Counted from the stretch's first letter, positions 1 to 7,171 are shown. The stretch is DNA of 12,111 bases from UBA987 sp047620825 (GCA_047620825.1 JBLHOC010000095.1:1-12111), one strand, 5' to 3'. Made by a program: numbers and translations. The notes: a model not told the origin generated them from the letters alone.

Positions 1-2
1 TC

Positions 3-1643
3 ATGTCGAACCTGTCACATTGCCTTCACGCTTTTGTTACCGAGATCATAAACGGTGATGTAAAACACGCGGTTGTTTGTCCAGGTAGTCGAAACTTCCC
101 ACTTATAAAAACACTGGTTGCCGCTGATAAGTTTGTTCAATTACACTCATGTGTAGATGAGCGATCTGCCGGATTTGTGGCTTTGGGGTTAGCGCAAAGC
201 TCTAACAGTACGGTGGTTTTGTGTTGTACCAGTGGAACTGCTGCTTTAAACTTTTATCCTGCGATCGCAGAAGCCTTTTATAGTCGAACACCACTGTTAA
301 TACTTACTGCAGACAGACCACCTGAGGCAATAGACAATTGGGAAGGTCAAACCATCAGACAAAAGCACGTCTATAATCAACATAGTGTCGCTTCGTTTGA
401 AACACCAGTTGAAGTTGATCGCGCAGCACCTTTCAAATCTATTGCGCAAGATGCCATGAACAAGGCAAGTGAAGAAAACGGGCCTGTTCATGTAAACATG
501 CCTTTTAAAGAGCCATTTTATACGGATTGGAACCTAGCTCCTTTTCAAAAACAAGGTGTTACGGATGTGACTCAAAAAACCAGTTCAGTTCCAGAAGCAT
601 TGGTGAAATCCATCCAGTCCTCGGAACAAATCCTGTGGTTGAATGGCGCATCAACGTTGAAGGAAACCTATAATTACCCTTCAAATCTGCTCGTTTTTTC
701 AGACGTCATTTCAAATAAAAACCAAAGCACGTCACTTTGGGAGAACATAATTAATCGACACAAACAACTTAGTAGCCCCGCATATCCCCATTTAATAATC
801 ACGACAGGGAAATACTTTGTTTCAAAACAGTTACGATCATTTTTAAAGTCAAATAATAACATTGAACATTGGCACATTGGCACGGATGAGTCCATACCGA
901 CGCCTTTTCATACAAATCCAATTTTGGCCAACTGTAAGGTGTCAGAGGTTTTGCATCTTATTGAAAAGCTTTACGTCAATGAATCCTATAAAGCATATTT
1001 TGATGGTCTTAACCTTCAATTAAAACAGAATTTAGATCGTTTAGCATGGACTGGATTGAATGAATTTGGTGTGATAAAAGATGTTTATAACCGAATCCCG
1101 GCATCTTCTGTAATACATATTTCTAATTCAATGCCGATTAGATATGTAGGGTTGCTCGAACGACGTAATGATTTGGTACACTTTGCAAATCGCGGCACAA
1201 GCGGAATAGACGGGTGTACAAGTACTGCTGTTGGCTACGCAAAGGGTTGTGACGAATTGGTGTACTTATTGACTGGCGACCTTGCATTTTTGTATGACAT
1301 CAATGGTCTTTGGCAAGATGTTATTCCAAACAATCTACGAATAGTGGTGCTTAACAATAACGGAGGGGGCATTTTCGAATTGATTGATGGTCCAAATCAA
1401 CACCCAAGCACTCAACCTTATCAAACAACAGAGCACACTAAGAATATGGATCGATTAGCCGACCATTTTAACATTGAATATATTAAGGTGAGCACCGACG
1501 ATGCGTTCGAAAATGCCATATCAACTTTTATGGCAGCAACCAAACCCGTAATTTTAGAAGTGCAAACAGAACGACAATTGAACAAAGCCTTTTTTGAATC
1601 TTATAAAACAACGGTTATTAATGCCTTACGACATGACGAATAA
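3..1643 (+). CDS. menD: MenD, SEPHCHC synthase (menaquinone biosynthesis)
   Basis: Thiamine-diphosphate enzyme that joins 2-oxoglutarate (after decarboxylation) to isochorismate, giving 2-succinyl-5-enolpyruvyl-6-hydroxy-3-cyclohexene-1-carboxylate, the first committed step of menaquinone synthesis in the cytoplasm. Seen in the 546 residues: PGSRN at 27-31, DERSAGFVALGLA with the likely cofactor-activating Glu53, TSGTA at 76-80, LTADRPPE at 101-108, QTIRQ at 116-120, NRGTSGIDG at 397-404, and the ThDP motif running from GD (425-426) to NNNGGG (451-456). Length is normal for the family (E. coli about 556). The ATG at base 3 puts PGSRN at about the usual distance from the N-terminus, so the gene looks complete, but only two bases of upstream sequence are visible and an earlier start cannot be excluded. 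Its end overlaps moaC by 11 bp, so the two are probably co-translated. Identification is firm. Confidence 0.95.
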   Translation: MSNLSHCLHAFVTEIINGDVKHAVVCPGSRNFPLIKTLVAADKFVQLHSCVDERSAGFVALGLAQSSNSTVVLCCTSGTAALNFYPAIAEAFYSRTPLLILTADRPPEAIDNWEGQTIRQKHVYNQHSVASFETPVEVDRAAPFKSIAQDAMNKASEENGPVHVNMPFKEPFYTDWNLAPFQKQGVTDVTQKTSSVPEALVKSIQSSEQILWLNGASTLKETYNYPSNLLVFSDVISNKNQSTSLWENIINRHKQLSSPAYPHLIITTGKYFVSKQLRSFLKSNNNIEHWHIGTDESIPTPFHTNPILANCKVSEVLHLIEKLYVNESYKAYFDGLNLQLKQNLDRLAWTGLNEFGVIKDVYNRIPASSVIHISNSMPIRYVGLLERRNDLVHFANRGTSGIDGCTSTAVGYAKGCDELVYLLTGDLAFLYDINGLWQDVIPNNLRIVVLNNNGGGIFELIDGPNQHPSTQPYQTTEHTKNMDRLADHFNIEYIKVSTDDAFENAISTFMAATKPVILEVQTERQLNKAFFESYKTTVINALRHDE

Positions 1644-2112
1644 ACAGTTTACACATATTGACGCCACTGGCAATCCAAAGATGGTTGATGTTGGAGCAAA
1701 GGAAGTAACGTCGCGACAAGCAGAGGCTGTATCACACGTAGTTTTGCCGTCGGATGTTATCTCATTGTTACAAAATGATGAAATTCACACGAAAAAAGGA
1801 CCAGTTTTTCAAACAGCCATTCTAGCTGGCATCATGGCAGCGAAGAAAACATCAGACCTTATACCATTGTGTCATCCGCTCGCGCTTAATAAATGTGATG
1901 TGTCGATTGTTGTTGCGAATTGTAAAGTTGTTATTACATGTTTAGTTGGCTGTAGCGGTAAGACAGGGGTAGAAATGGAAGCACTTACAGGGGCGTCTGT
2001 TGCAGCCTTAACGATCTATGATATGTGTAAGGCTTTTAGCCACGATATAGTAATTGAGCAAACACGTCTTGTACAAAAATCTGGAGGGAAAAGTGACTTT
2101 GACAAGCGATAA
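1633..2112 (+). CDS. moaC: MoaC, cyclic pyranopterin monophosphate synthase
   Basis: Converts the MoaA product (3',8-cyclo-7,8-dihydro-GTP) to cyclic pyranopterin monophosphate, the first stable intermediate of molybdenum cofactor synthesis. The 159-residue protein matches the roughly 160 residues of the family. Seen: THIDATGNPKMVDV near the N-terminus, Lys55 in KKGPVF, LIPLCHPL at 76-83, GKTGVEMEALT at 109-119, the catalytic Asp/Lys pair in IYDMCKA (Asp130, Lys133), and the C-terminal KSGGKSDF. The ATG at 1633 is chosen because it gives the usual start just before THI. ATGs at 1621 and 1594 in the same frame would add 4 or 13 non-conserved residues inside the menD coding region. Overlap with menD (11 bp) upstream and close packing with mobA downstream imply one transcript. 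moaA, the partner enzyme, is not in the window. Confidence 0.95.
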   Translation: MTNKQFTHIDATGNPKMVDVGAKEVTSRQAEAVSHVVLPSDVISLLQNDEIHTKKGPVFQTAILAGIMAAKKTSDLIPLCHPLALNKCDVSIVVANCKVVITCLVGCSGKTGVEMEALTGASVAALTIYDMCKAFSHDIVIEQTRLVQKSGGKSDFDKR

Positions 2113-3244
2113 AAAACATAGAAAACACAATAAGCTTCCTCGTGCAGAGGTTGGGAACTTTGGTCGATCCGAAATTGCCTTAGTTGGTGCAAAATGTGGT
2201 GCTATCCAACAGCTTGTAAGGCTTGTGATTGAAGCCTTATCAAATAAGTATAACATAAGTTATATAGATGCAGATCATAGTTCATTTGATAATCCCGAGA
2301 AAGGAGATTATTTAGCTCAAGGAGCTCAGATGACGGCACTTGACAAGCAAGAAAGCTATCAAATACTCAAAAACGACCGTTTAAACTCGTTCGACCAAAA
2401 AATGTTATTTGCTCAACAGGATTTAGTTTTAGTCAATGGGAGTCACTTTGAAGCTAAATATCAAATTTTGTTTTTGGATAGTACAAAAGCGAAGTCCATT
2501 CAAAAACGGTTGAATCAACTGACGCATGTTATTGCCATCGTTGAAGTTGATCAAAGTCAAGTTGTAGCTTCCGTGAGCGAACAAATATCGAATCTAAAAG
2601 AATTACCAAGGTTCTCCATTGATGATGAAGCTGGTCTGATACGGTTTGTTGGAGAATGGATGGCTTCACGGACACCGGAAATCAAGGCACTCATTTTGAC
2701 TGGTGGAAAAAGTCAACGAATGGGGGTTGATAAATCGACGTTGATGTATGACAATCAAAGGCAGTTGGACCGTGTAACAGATGTTGTTGGATCCTTGATC
2801 TCAGATGTTTATATCAGTTGTATGAAGGGTCAAGTGATTGAAACAGACTATCCAATAATAGTTGATCTAGTTGACGACATGGGGCCACTAGGAGCCATAG
2901 AGTCCGCTTTTAGATCGTTCCCCAACAATGCCTGGCTGGTTGTTGCTTGTGATTTACCGCTACTAGATAAGTCTGTGATTGAACAACTTTTATCAAACCG
3001 CTCTGTGAAACATGTAGCAACCGCTTTTTTAAACAGCGAAACGGGATTTGCTGAACCACTGATTACCATTTGGGAGCCGAAGAGTTATGTCCGAATGAAA
3101 CAGTTTGAAGCCTTAGGATATTCATGCCCAAGAAAGGTTTTAATTAATTCTGATACCAATTTACTTACCCCTAACGACAGTGGTAAATTAACCAATGTGA
3201 ATACCCCAGAGGAGTATCGCCGTGTTGCTAAACAAATGAACTGA
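2093..3244 (+). CDS. mobA: MobA-type molybdenum cofactor nucleotidyltransferase with MobB-like N-terminal domain
   Basis: The C-terminal part (about 197-383 of 383) is a MobA nucleotidyltransferase, which attaches a nucleotide (usually GMP) to molybdenum cofactor. Seen: LTGGKSQRMGVDK at 202-214 (family LAGGxSxRMGxDK), MGPLGAI at 263-269, VVACDLPLL at 284-292, and NVNTPEE near the C-terminus. The N-terminal part (about 24-185) resembles a MobB-like P-loop fold, with EIALVGAKCGAI at the expected P-loop site and YIDADH soon after, but the GKT/S of a Walker A is missing. The start is uncertain. GTG 2093 follows GGAGGG (2083-2088), although those bases also encode the conserved SGGK of MoaC; TTG 2099 and TTG 2054 are alternatives, and no in-frame ATG precedes the conserved region. 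With GTG the gene overlaps moaC by 20 bp. The MobA call is firm, the N-terminal domain call tentative. Confidence 0.85.
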   Translation: MTLTSDKKHRKHNKLPRAEVGNFGRSEIALVGAKCGAIQQLVRLVIEALSNKYNISYIDADHSSFDNPEKGDYLAQGAQMTALDKQESYQILKNDRLNSFDQKMLFAQQDLVLVNGSHFEAKYQILFLDSTKAKSIQKRLNQLTHVIAIVEVDQSQVVASVSEQISNLKELPRFSIDDEAGLIRFVGEWMASRTPEIKALILTGGKSQRMGVDKSTLMYDNQRQLDRVTDVVGSLISDVYISCMKGQVIETDYPIIVDLVDDMGPLGAIESAFRSFPNNAWLVVACDLPLLDKSVIEQLLSNRSVKHVATAFLNSETGFAEPLITIWEPKSYVRMKQFEALGYSCPRKVLINSDTNLLTPNDSGKLTNVNTPEEYRRVAKQMN

Positions 3245-3245
3245 C

Positions 3246-4265
3246 ATGCAAGAGCGTTACAGCAGACAGACTAAAATTCCGGGGTTTGGTGGTGCGGGAC
3301 AAACTGCCCTTGCCAAAGCTAAGGTGTTAATCATTGGTTGTGGCGGACTTGGTTGTCCAGTAGCCATGTACTTGTCGCGCGCTGGTTTGGGTGAAATAGG
3401 GTTGGTAGACGCTGATACTATATCCCTGTCAAATTTACATCGTCAAGTATTGTTTGTGGAGTCTGATATCGGGGGGCTAAAGGTTGATGCGGCCAAATCT
3501 GCTCTTTTGAAGGGGAATTCTGGTATAACAGTTCATACGTACCCATCGCGATTAAACAGTCAAAACTATAATGAGATTATTGTGCCATATGATCTTGTAC
3601 TGGATTGTACTGATAATTTTGATACAAGATATTTAATTAATGATGCTTGCCTGGAATTAGGTAAACCACTGGTTTATGGTGCGGCCAATAGGTTGGAAGG
3701 TCAGGTTGCAGTATTCAATGTGAACGGAAGCGGGCATTTGAGAGACTTATTTCCTGAAGTACCTACAGCTGGCACCATACAAAATTGTGAAGAGGCTGGA
3801 GTACTGGGTGTTACAACGGGCATAGTTGGAGATTTAATGGCATTAGAAGTTATTAAACTTGTAACAGCAGTAGGAGATCCATTGATAAACCAATTGTTGC
3901 AATTTGATGGCTTGAATACACGCTTGCATGTGTTGAAATACACGCGAAATCTTGCCATCCAAACCGAGGCTATTACCACAAGTGTACCGTGTGTTAGCTG
4001 GTTAGATTATGATGCTAAGTATCAAACCTATCAATTAGTAGATGTAAGGACGTCTACTGAAAGGGAGGTAAAGAGTCGAGGTGGAATTCACATACCGTTG
4101 GATGAATTAAACCTAAACGAATTTCATATTAAGCAATATGAAAAGATTGCGTTTTATTGTCAAACAGGTCAGCGTGCCCAACAGGCAGTAAGCCATTTGT
4201 CAAAAACAATGGCGAATGAAATGATAGCTATAGTTGGCAATCTTGAGCCCAAAGGATCACTGTGA
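3246..4265 (+). CDS. MoeB/ThiF-type E1 adenylyltransferase with C-terminal rhodanese domain
   Basis: E1-like enzyme expected to adenylate the C-terminal Gly-Gly of MoaD (6068-6304) so that it can carry sulfur; the fused rhodanese domain could supply that sulfur. Seen: RYSRQ at 4-8, nucleotide-binding GCGGLGCP at 31-38, DADTISLSNLHRQ at 55-67, LDCTDNFDTR at 119-128, EGQVAVF at 151-157, and Cys181 in QNCEEAGVLG at the position of the conserved E. coli MoeB Cys187. The rhodanese part (about 250-339) has LVDVR at 264-268 and the active-site loop CQTGQR (Cys305). Classical MoeB binds zinc with two CxxC pairs; here the first is HLRD (164-167) and no second pair is present. It starts 1 bp after the mobA stop, so it is the last gene of the + strand operon. 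ThiF-type activation of ThiS is an alternative role, but the neighbours favour MoaD. Confidence 0.88.
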   Translation: MQERYSRQTKIPGFGGAGQTALAKAKVLIIGCGGLGCPVAMYLSRAGLGEIGLVDADTISLSNLHRQVLFVESDIGGLKVDAAKSALLKGNSGITVHTYPSRLNSQNYNEIIVPYDLVLDCTDNFDTRYLINDACLELGKPLVYGAANRLEGQVAVFNVNGSGHLRDLFPEVPTAGTIQNCEEAGVLGVTTGIVGDLMALEVIKLVTAVGDPLINQLLQFDGLNTRLHVLKYTRNLAIQTEAITTSVPCVSWLDYDAKYQTYQLVDVRTSTEREVKSRGGIHIPLDELNLNEFHIKQYEKIAFYCQTGQRAQQAVSHLSKTMANEMIAIVGNLEPKGSL

Positions 4266-4278
4266 AGGAAGCTTAAGG

Positions 4279-5511
4279 CTACTTCTTTTTGCGCTTTTTA
4301 GGCTTCTTTAAAATATCTTCGTCTTTCAGTAAACTTTTCCAATCTGCATGAGCATCTTTGGAAAAATCTAACGTTTCTGTATAGGTATGCAGGTCAATTT
4401 TTTGAACAGGAATTTCAGATCCAATACAAGATTCGATGTCTTCTAGTAAGGTCTTTTCTTCTTCGCTACAAAATGAAATTGCAGAACCCTTTTGCGTTCC
4501 TCTTCCAGTTCTACCAACGCGGTGCACGTAGTTTTCAGCAACCTCAGGTAAGTCGTAATTAATCACAATATCAACGTTAGGGATATCAATGCCTCGAGCA
4601 CTAATGTCTGTGGCGATTAACAATTTACTTTCCCCAGTTTTAAAGGACGTCATAGTGGAGTTCCTTTCCTCATCCGTTTTGTCACTGTGAATCGTTAAAC
4701 TTTGCATTTCGACACGTTCCATCGCTTTTTTGACACGCTCAGCACGGACCTTTGTCCGAACAAAACATAAAATTTTACTTCCAGGATAATCATTCACGAT
4801 GCGTTCTAAAAAAAATCGTTTGTCGTCCATTTCAACCGAAATAATGGAATGCGTTACATTCTTCGACACAGGATTTTTAGGAGATATCTGGATTCGAATT
4901 GGATTTTGAACAATCGAATAGGCCAGCTTCTTAATCTTTTGATTGATTGTGGCGGAGAAGAACAGGGTTTGCCTTTTTTTAGGAATAAAATGAAGTAGGT
5001 CCTGAATGTCCTTAATGAAGCCCATGTCCAACATATGGTCGGCTTCGTCCAACACTAAAATTTTCAAATCATCCAACACCAAGTAACCTTGACTTCGTAG
5101 ATCGAAAAGCCTACCTGGGGTTGCGACAACAATATCTACACCCGAAATTAATTTTTGGATTTGATCTTCTTGGCTTACACCGCCATGAATACACAGAATT
5201 TCAATACCCAAACCAGGTGTAAAATCTTCAAAAACGGCGGTTATTTGTTCAGCTAGTTCGTGTGTTGGTGCCATCACCACACATTGCACAGAATCAGTTC
5301 GCTGGTTTTTGCTAAGCTTTAAAATGTTTTGAAGCACTGGAATTGCGAAGGCAGCTGTTTTGCCAGTTCCTGTTTGTGCAATACCCAATACATCCTCTCT
5401 TTTTAAAATGGGTGGAATTGACTTGAACTGAATATCCGTAGGTCTTTTGAAACCTTTCGCGTTGATGTTGCGCTTTAAAATATCTGATATTCTGTAGTCC
5501 TCAAACTTCAT
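4279..5511 (-). CDS. DEAD-box ATP-dependent RNA helicase (RhlE-like)
   Basis: Cytoplasmic helicase of 410 residues that remodels RNA duplexes or RNA-protein complexes, typical of ribosome assembly, RNA decay or cold adaptation. Motifs in order: Q motif (GFKRPTDIQ, 20-28), Walker A AQTGTGKT (45-52), Ia PTHELA (82-87, with His where Arg is usual), GG, TPGRL, DEAD (155-158), SAT (186-188), motif V ATDISARGIDI (300-310), motif VI HRVGRTGR (330-337). The tail ends in the basic run KKPKKRKKK, a likely RNA-binding extension. The ATG at 5511 is preferred because it begins just before the Q motif; an ATG at 5565 would add 18 residues lying inside moaE. The gene starts 16 bp after moaE and may be on its transcript, and converges on the E1 gene with only 13 bp between stops. 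The exact subfamily is uncertain. Confidence 0.93.
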   Translation of the reverse strand: MKFEDYRISDILKRNINAKGFKRPTDIQFKSIPPILKREDVLGIAQTGTGKTAAFAIPVLQNILKLSKNQRTDSVQCVVMAPTHELAEQITAVFEDFTPGLGIEILCIHGGVSQEDQIQKLISGVDIVVATPGRLFDLRSQGYLVLDDLKILVLDEADHMLDMGFIKDIQDLLHFIPKKRQTLFFSATINQKIKKLAYSIVQNPIRIQISPKNPVSKNVTHSIISVEMDDKRFFLERIVNDYPGSKILCFVRTKVRAERVKKAMERVEMQSLTIHSDKTDEERNSTMTSFKTGESKLLIATDISARGIDIPNVDIVINYDLPEVAENYVHRVGRTGRGTQKGSAISFCSEEEKTLLEDIESCIGSEIPVQKIDLHTYTETLDFSKDAHADWKSLLKDEDILKKPKKRKKK

Positions 5512-5527
5512 GTTGCAAAAGTATGTC

Positions 5528-5947
5528 TTACGGATGAGCGGATACCCATATGGCTCCATCTTCAAAAAATTCTTTTTTCCAGATTGGCACGGTGTCTTTT
5601 AATGTGTCTATAGCAAATTGACATGCCTCAAAAGCGGCTTTGCGATGTGCGGATCCGACAGCAATAATGACAGGGATGTCTCCAACTTCTAATGTTCCTA
5701 TTCTGTGATGTAACGCTATCGCCGATATATCATATTTGTTCAAAGCCAATTGAGCAATTTTTTCCATTTCTTTTAGCGCCATGGACTCATAACATTCAAA
5801 CAGTAGCTTGGTGACTCGATTACCCTTGGTTTGATCTCTAACAGTGCCTACAAACAAACACTCAGCGCCGTTATTATTTGCCGTTACATGAACCCTACAG
5901 TCGGCTATTTCTAAAGGGTTGGCGGTTATTTGAATGTTTTTTATCAA
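5528..5947 (-). CDS. moaE: MoaE, molybdopterin synthase large subunit
   Basis: Catalytic subunit that, with thiocarboxylated MoaD, inserts two sulfurs into cyclic pyranopterin monophosphate to make molybdopterin. The 139 residues are slightly short (E. coli 150) but hold the expected features: LFVGTVRDQTKG at 31-42, FECYESMALKEM at 50-61, HHRIGTLEVGD at 80-90, HRKAAF at 101-106, and DTLKDTVPIWKKE at 114-126 with the conserved active-site lysines (about Lys117 and Lys124). The start appears to be TTG at 5947. The frame upstream runs to a stop at about 5987 without an ATG, and the next Met is residue 56, well inside the fold. A candidate -7 element lies 21-28 bp upstream. The gene is 120 bp downstream of moaD and 16 bp upstream of the helicase. 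Confidence 0.94.
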   Translation of the reverse strand: MIKNIQITANPLEIADCRVHVTANNNGAECLFVGTVRDQTKGNRVTKLLFECYESMALKEMEKIAQLALNKYDISAIALHHRIGTLEVGDIPVIIAVGSAHRKAAFEACQFAIDTLKDTVPIWKKEFFEDGAIWVSAHP

Positions 5948-5967
5948 AATGTATAAGACTGCTACAA

Positions 5968-5975
5968 CAAATTTA
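5968..5975 (-). promoter_or_regulatory. Candidate Bacteroidota -7 element upstream of moaE
   Basis: On the - strand the bases read TAAATTTG, an exact match to the TAnnTTTG -7 consensus described for Bacteroidota. It lies about 20 bp before the TTG start of moaE and would give a leader of roughly 14 nt. I find no good TTTG -33 element at the usual distance, and the surrounding gap is AT-rich, so a chance match is possible. If real, it would let moaE and the helicase be transcribed apart from the moaD operon. Confidence 0.35.
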
Positions 5976-6047
5976 AATTGGGTACGTTAATTGTACTGAT
6001 ATAAGCAAAAAGTGATTACATTATTCATTCTATACTTAGTTCGTCAA

Positions 6048-6067
6048 TATTATTTAGCGAAATAATA
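6048..6067 (-). repeat. AT-only inverted repeat directly after moaD
   Basis: TATTATTT (6048-6055) and AAATAATA (6060-6067) form a perfect 8-bp inverted repeat around a 4-base AGCG loop, beginning at the base next to the moaD stop codon. An RNA hairpin there could mark the 3' end of the moaD transcript. The stem has no G-C pairs and no T run follows on the - strand, so it is not a convincing intrinsic terminator. Confidence 0.3.
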
Positions 6068-6304
6068 CTAGCCACCACTTACAGGTGGAATTAGTGCTAC
6101 CACGTCATTCGTATCAATAGACACATCGTCCGTAGCGTAAACCTCATTTACGGCAATTGCCAATGCATTTAGTTTTATTAACTCAGGATATGATACTGAT
6201 AATATTTTTTTCAATTCTCCTACAGTAGTATCGGGAGGCAGAGTCATGTTTTTATCCGTCTCGCCAATTATATCTCGCGTAATACCAAAAGTTAAAAGTT
6301 TCAT
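6068..6304 (-). CDS. moaD: MoaD, molybdopterin synthase sulfur-carrier subunit
   Basis: Small ubiquitin-like protein whose C-terminal glycine is adenylated by the MoeB-type E1, converted to a thiocarboxylate and used by MoaE as sulfur donor. Its 78 residues fit the family (E. coli 81). Seen: the beta-grasp start MKLLTFGITRDIIG, a TVGELKKIL helix at 27-35, NALAIAVNEVY at 46-56, and the diagnostic DVVALIPPVSGG ending exactly at the stop, with Gly77-Gly78 as the carrier end. The ATG directly follows the TAA of the tauE-like gene with no base between, so translation is probably coupled. The E1 partner is encoded at 3246-4265 on the other strand, and moaE follows after 120 bp. Confidence 0.95.
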   Translation of the reverse strand: MKLLTFGITRDIIGETDKNMTLPPDTTVGELKKILSVSYPELIKLNALAIAVNEVYATDDVSIDTNDVVALIPPVSGG

Positions 6305-7036
6305 TTAGGCTATTAATTTAAACAACATCCGTACTGAAGCAAAAATAACAAGTACTGCCGTTAGTCGTTTCACTTTTATAGGACTTAACCATTTAATATT
6401 TACACGGGAGCCGATTTGACCTCCAACAGCGACTGCTAATAGCAATGGAATTAGGTAAGACCACCTTACAGTAATCGGTTGCCAAATTATTTGCCCCGCT
6501 AAACCTGCAATCGAATTGACTAGAATAAAGAGACTAGCTGTGGCAGCTATCGTCTTCGCCTTATCCCATTTCATAAGATATAACAGTGGCGCAAGAAAGA
6601 TACCTCCACCAATCCCAACCAATCCAGAAACCAATCCAATTACTGCACCAATACCAGCATTTAGTAACTGATTTGAAGATTTTGGTTGAACGATGTTTGG
6701 AGATTGAATGAACATCAAAATACCGGCAATAAATAGGGTAATGGCCAATAAGAGATAAAAAGACACCACTCCTAATTGAATAGACCCACCAATAAAGGCC
6801 ATTGGGACACTTGTAACGACAAATGGGAGTGCTTTTGTAATAGAGAGTGTTTGGTTCTTGATAAACAAGTATGTGCCCCCTGAAACAGCGACGATATTGC
6901 AACAAAGCGCCACAAACCTAAGGTCTGATGGTGGCAAATCACAGAAAGACAAGATGGCTATATATCCAGAGCCTCCGCCAAAACCAACACTTGCATATAA
7001 AATGGCAATGAGGAAAAAAAATAATGCGTTGAGCAT
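6305..7036 (-). CDS. TauE/SafE-family membrane permease (possible sulfite or anion exporter)
   Basis: Inner-membrane protein of 243 residues with about seven or eight hydrophobic segments. It shows the internal duplication of the TauE/SafE (DUF81) family: a glycine-rich motif SVGFGGGSGYI at 16-26 and a second copy LVGIGGGIFLAPLL at 139-152, each opening a half of the protein. Family members are proposed to move sulfite, sulfoacetate or related anions; the substrate cannot be read from the sequence. Its place directly before moaD suggests a link to a molybdoenzyme, for instance export of sulfite or sulfur compounds, but this is inference from position. It begins immediately after the stop of the small ORF (TAA then ATG) and ends immediately before moaD, with no spacer on either side. 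Confidence 0.85.
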   Translation of the reverse strand: MLNALFFFLIAILYASVGFGGGSGYIAILSFCDLPPSDLRFVALCCNIVAVSGGTYLFIKNQTLSITKALPFVVTSVPMAFIGGSIQLGVVSFYLLLAITLFIAGILMFIQSPNIVQPKSSNQLLNAGIGAVIGLVSGLVGIGGGIFLAPLLYLMKWDKAKTIAATASLFILVNSIAGLAGQIIWQPITVRWSYLIPLLLAVAVGGQIGSRVNIKWLSPIKVKRLTAVLVIFASVRMLFKLIA

Positions 7037-7171
7037 TTAGTTATCTCGTTTATCGAATGTCTCTTCCTTCTTTAACCGAATGCGTCTGAATACAAGCCAT
7101 ACCAATACAATCAAGGCACCAACAAAAAGAAGACCTTCAAGACCTAAAAATGCGATAGTAACAATATCCAT
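7037..7171 (-). CDS. Small single-span membrane protein (44 aa), function unknown
   Basis: Short reading frame found by reading the gap between the ybjQ-like and tauE-like genes. It starts with ATG at 7171, sharing one base with the TAA of the upstream gene (TAATG), and stops with TAA at 7037-7039, directly against the ATG of the tauE-like gene. The 44 residues begin MDIVTIAFLGLEGLLFVGAL, continue as a hydrophobic stretch to about residue 28 (VWLVF), then turn basic and charged (RRIRLKK, EETFDKRDN). This predicts one membrane helix with a charged cytoplasmic tail. It does not match a family I can name. The layout loosely recalls CcoQ/FixQ subunits, but their usual tail is absent and no oxidase genes are near. 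The perfect junctions on both sides are the main evidence that it is a real gene. Confidence 0.72.
   Translation of the reverse strand: MDIVTIAFLGLEGLLFVGALIVLVWLVFRRIRLKKEETFDKRDN

Noticed and set aside
3701..3979. 92-residue open frame on the - strand opposite the E1 gene
   Set aside because: Antisense to conserved MoeB/ThiF coding sequence, with no recognisable product.
4262..4310. Possible shared terminator between the convergent E1 and helicase genes
   Set aside because: Only 13 bp separate the stops and the nearby complementary stretches are imperfect; no clear stem with a T run on either strand.
5512..5565. Extension of the helicase start to an ATG at 5565
   Set aside because: The extra 18 residues overlap the conserved end of moaE and precede the Q motif without any family similarity; the ATG at 5511 fits better.
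6561..6905. 114-residue open frame on the - strand within the tauE-like gene
   Set aside because: It lies in another frame of the same strand inside a well-supported membrane permease, and its Trp/Cys-rich translation shows no family motif.
7037..7171. Small ORF as a CcoQ/FixQ cytochrome oxidase subunit
   Set aside because: General shape is similar, but the usual tail motif is absent and no oxidase genes are nearby.
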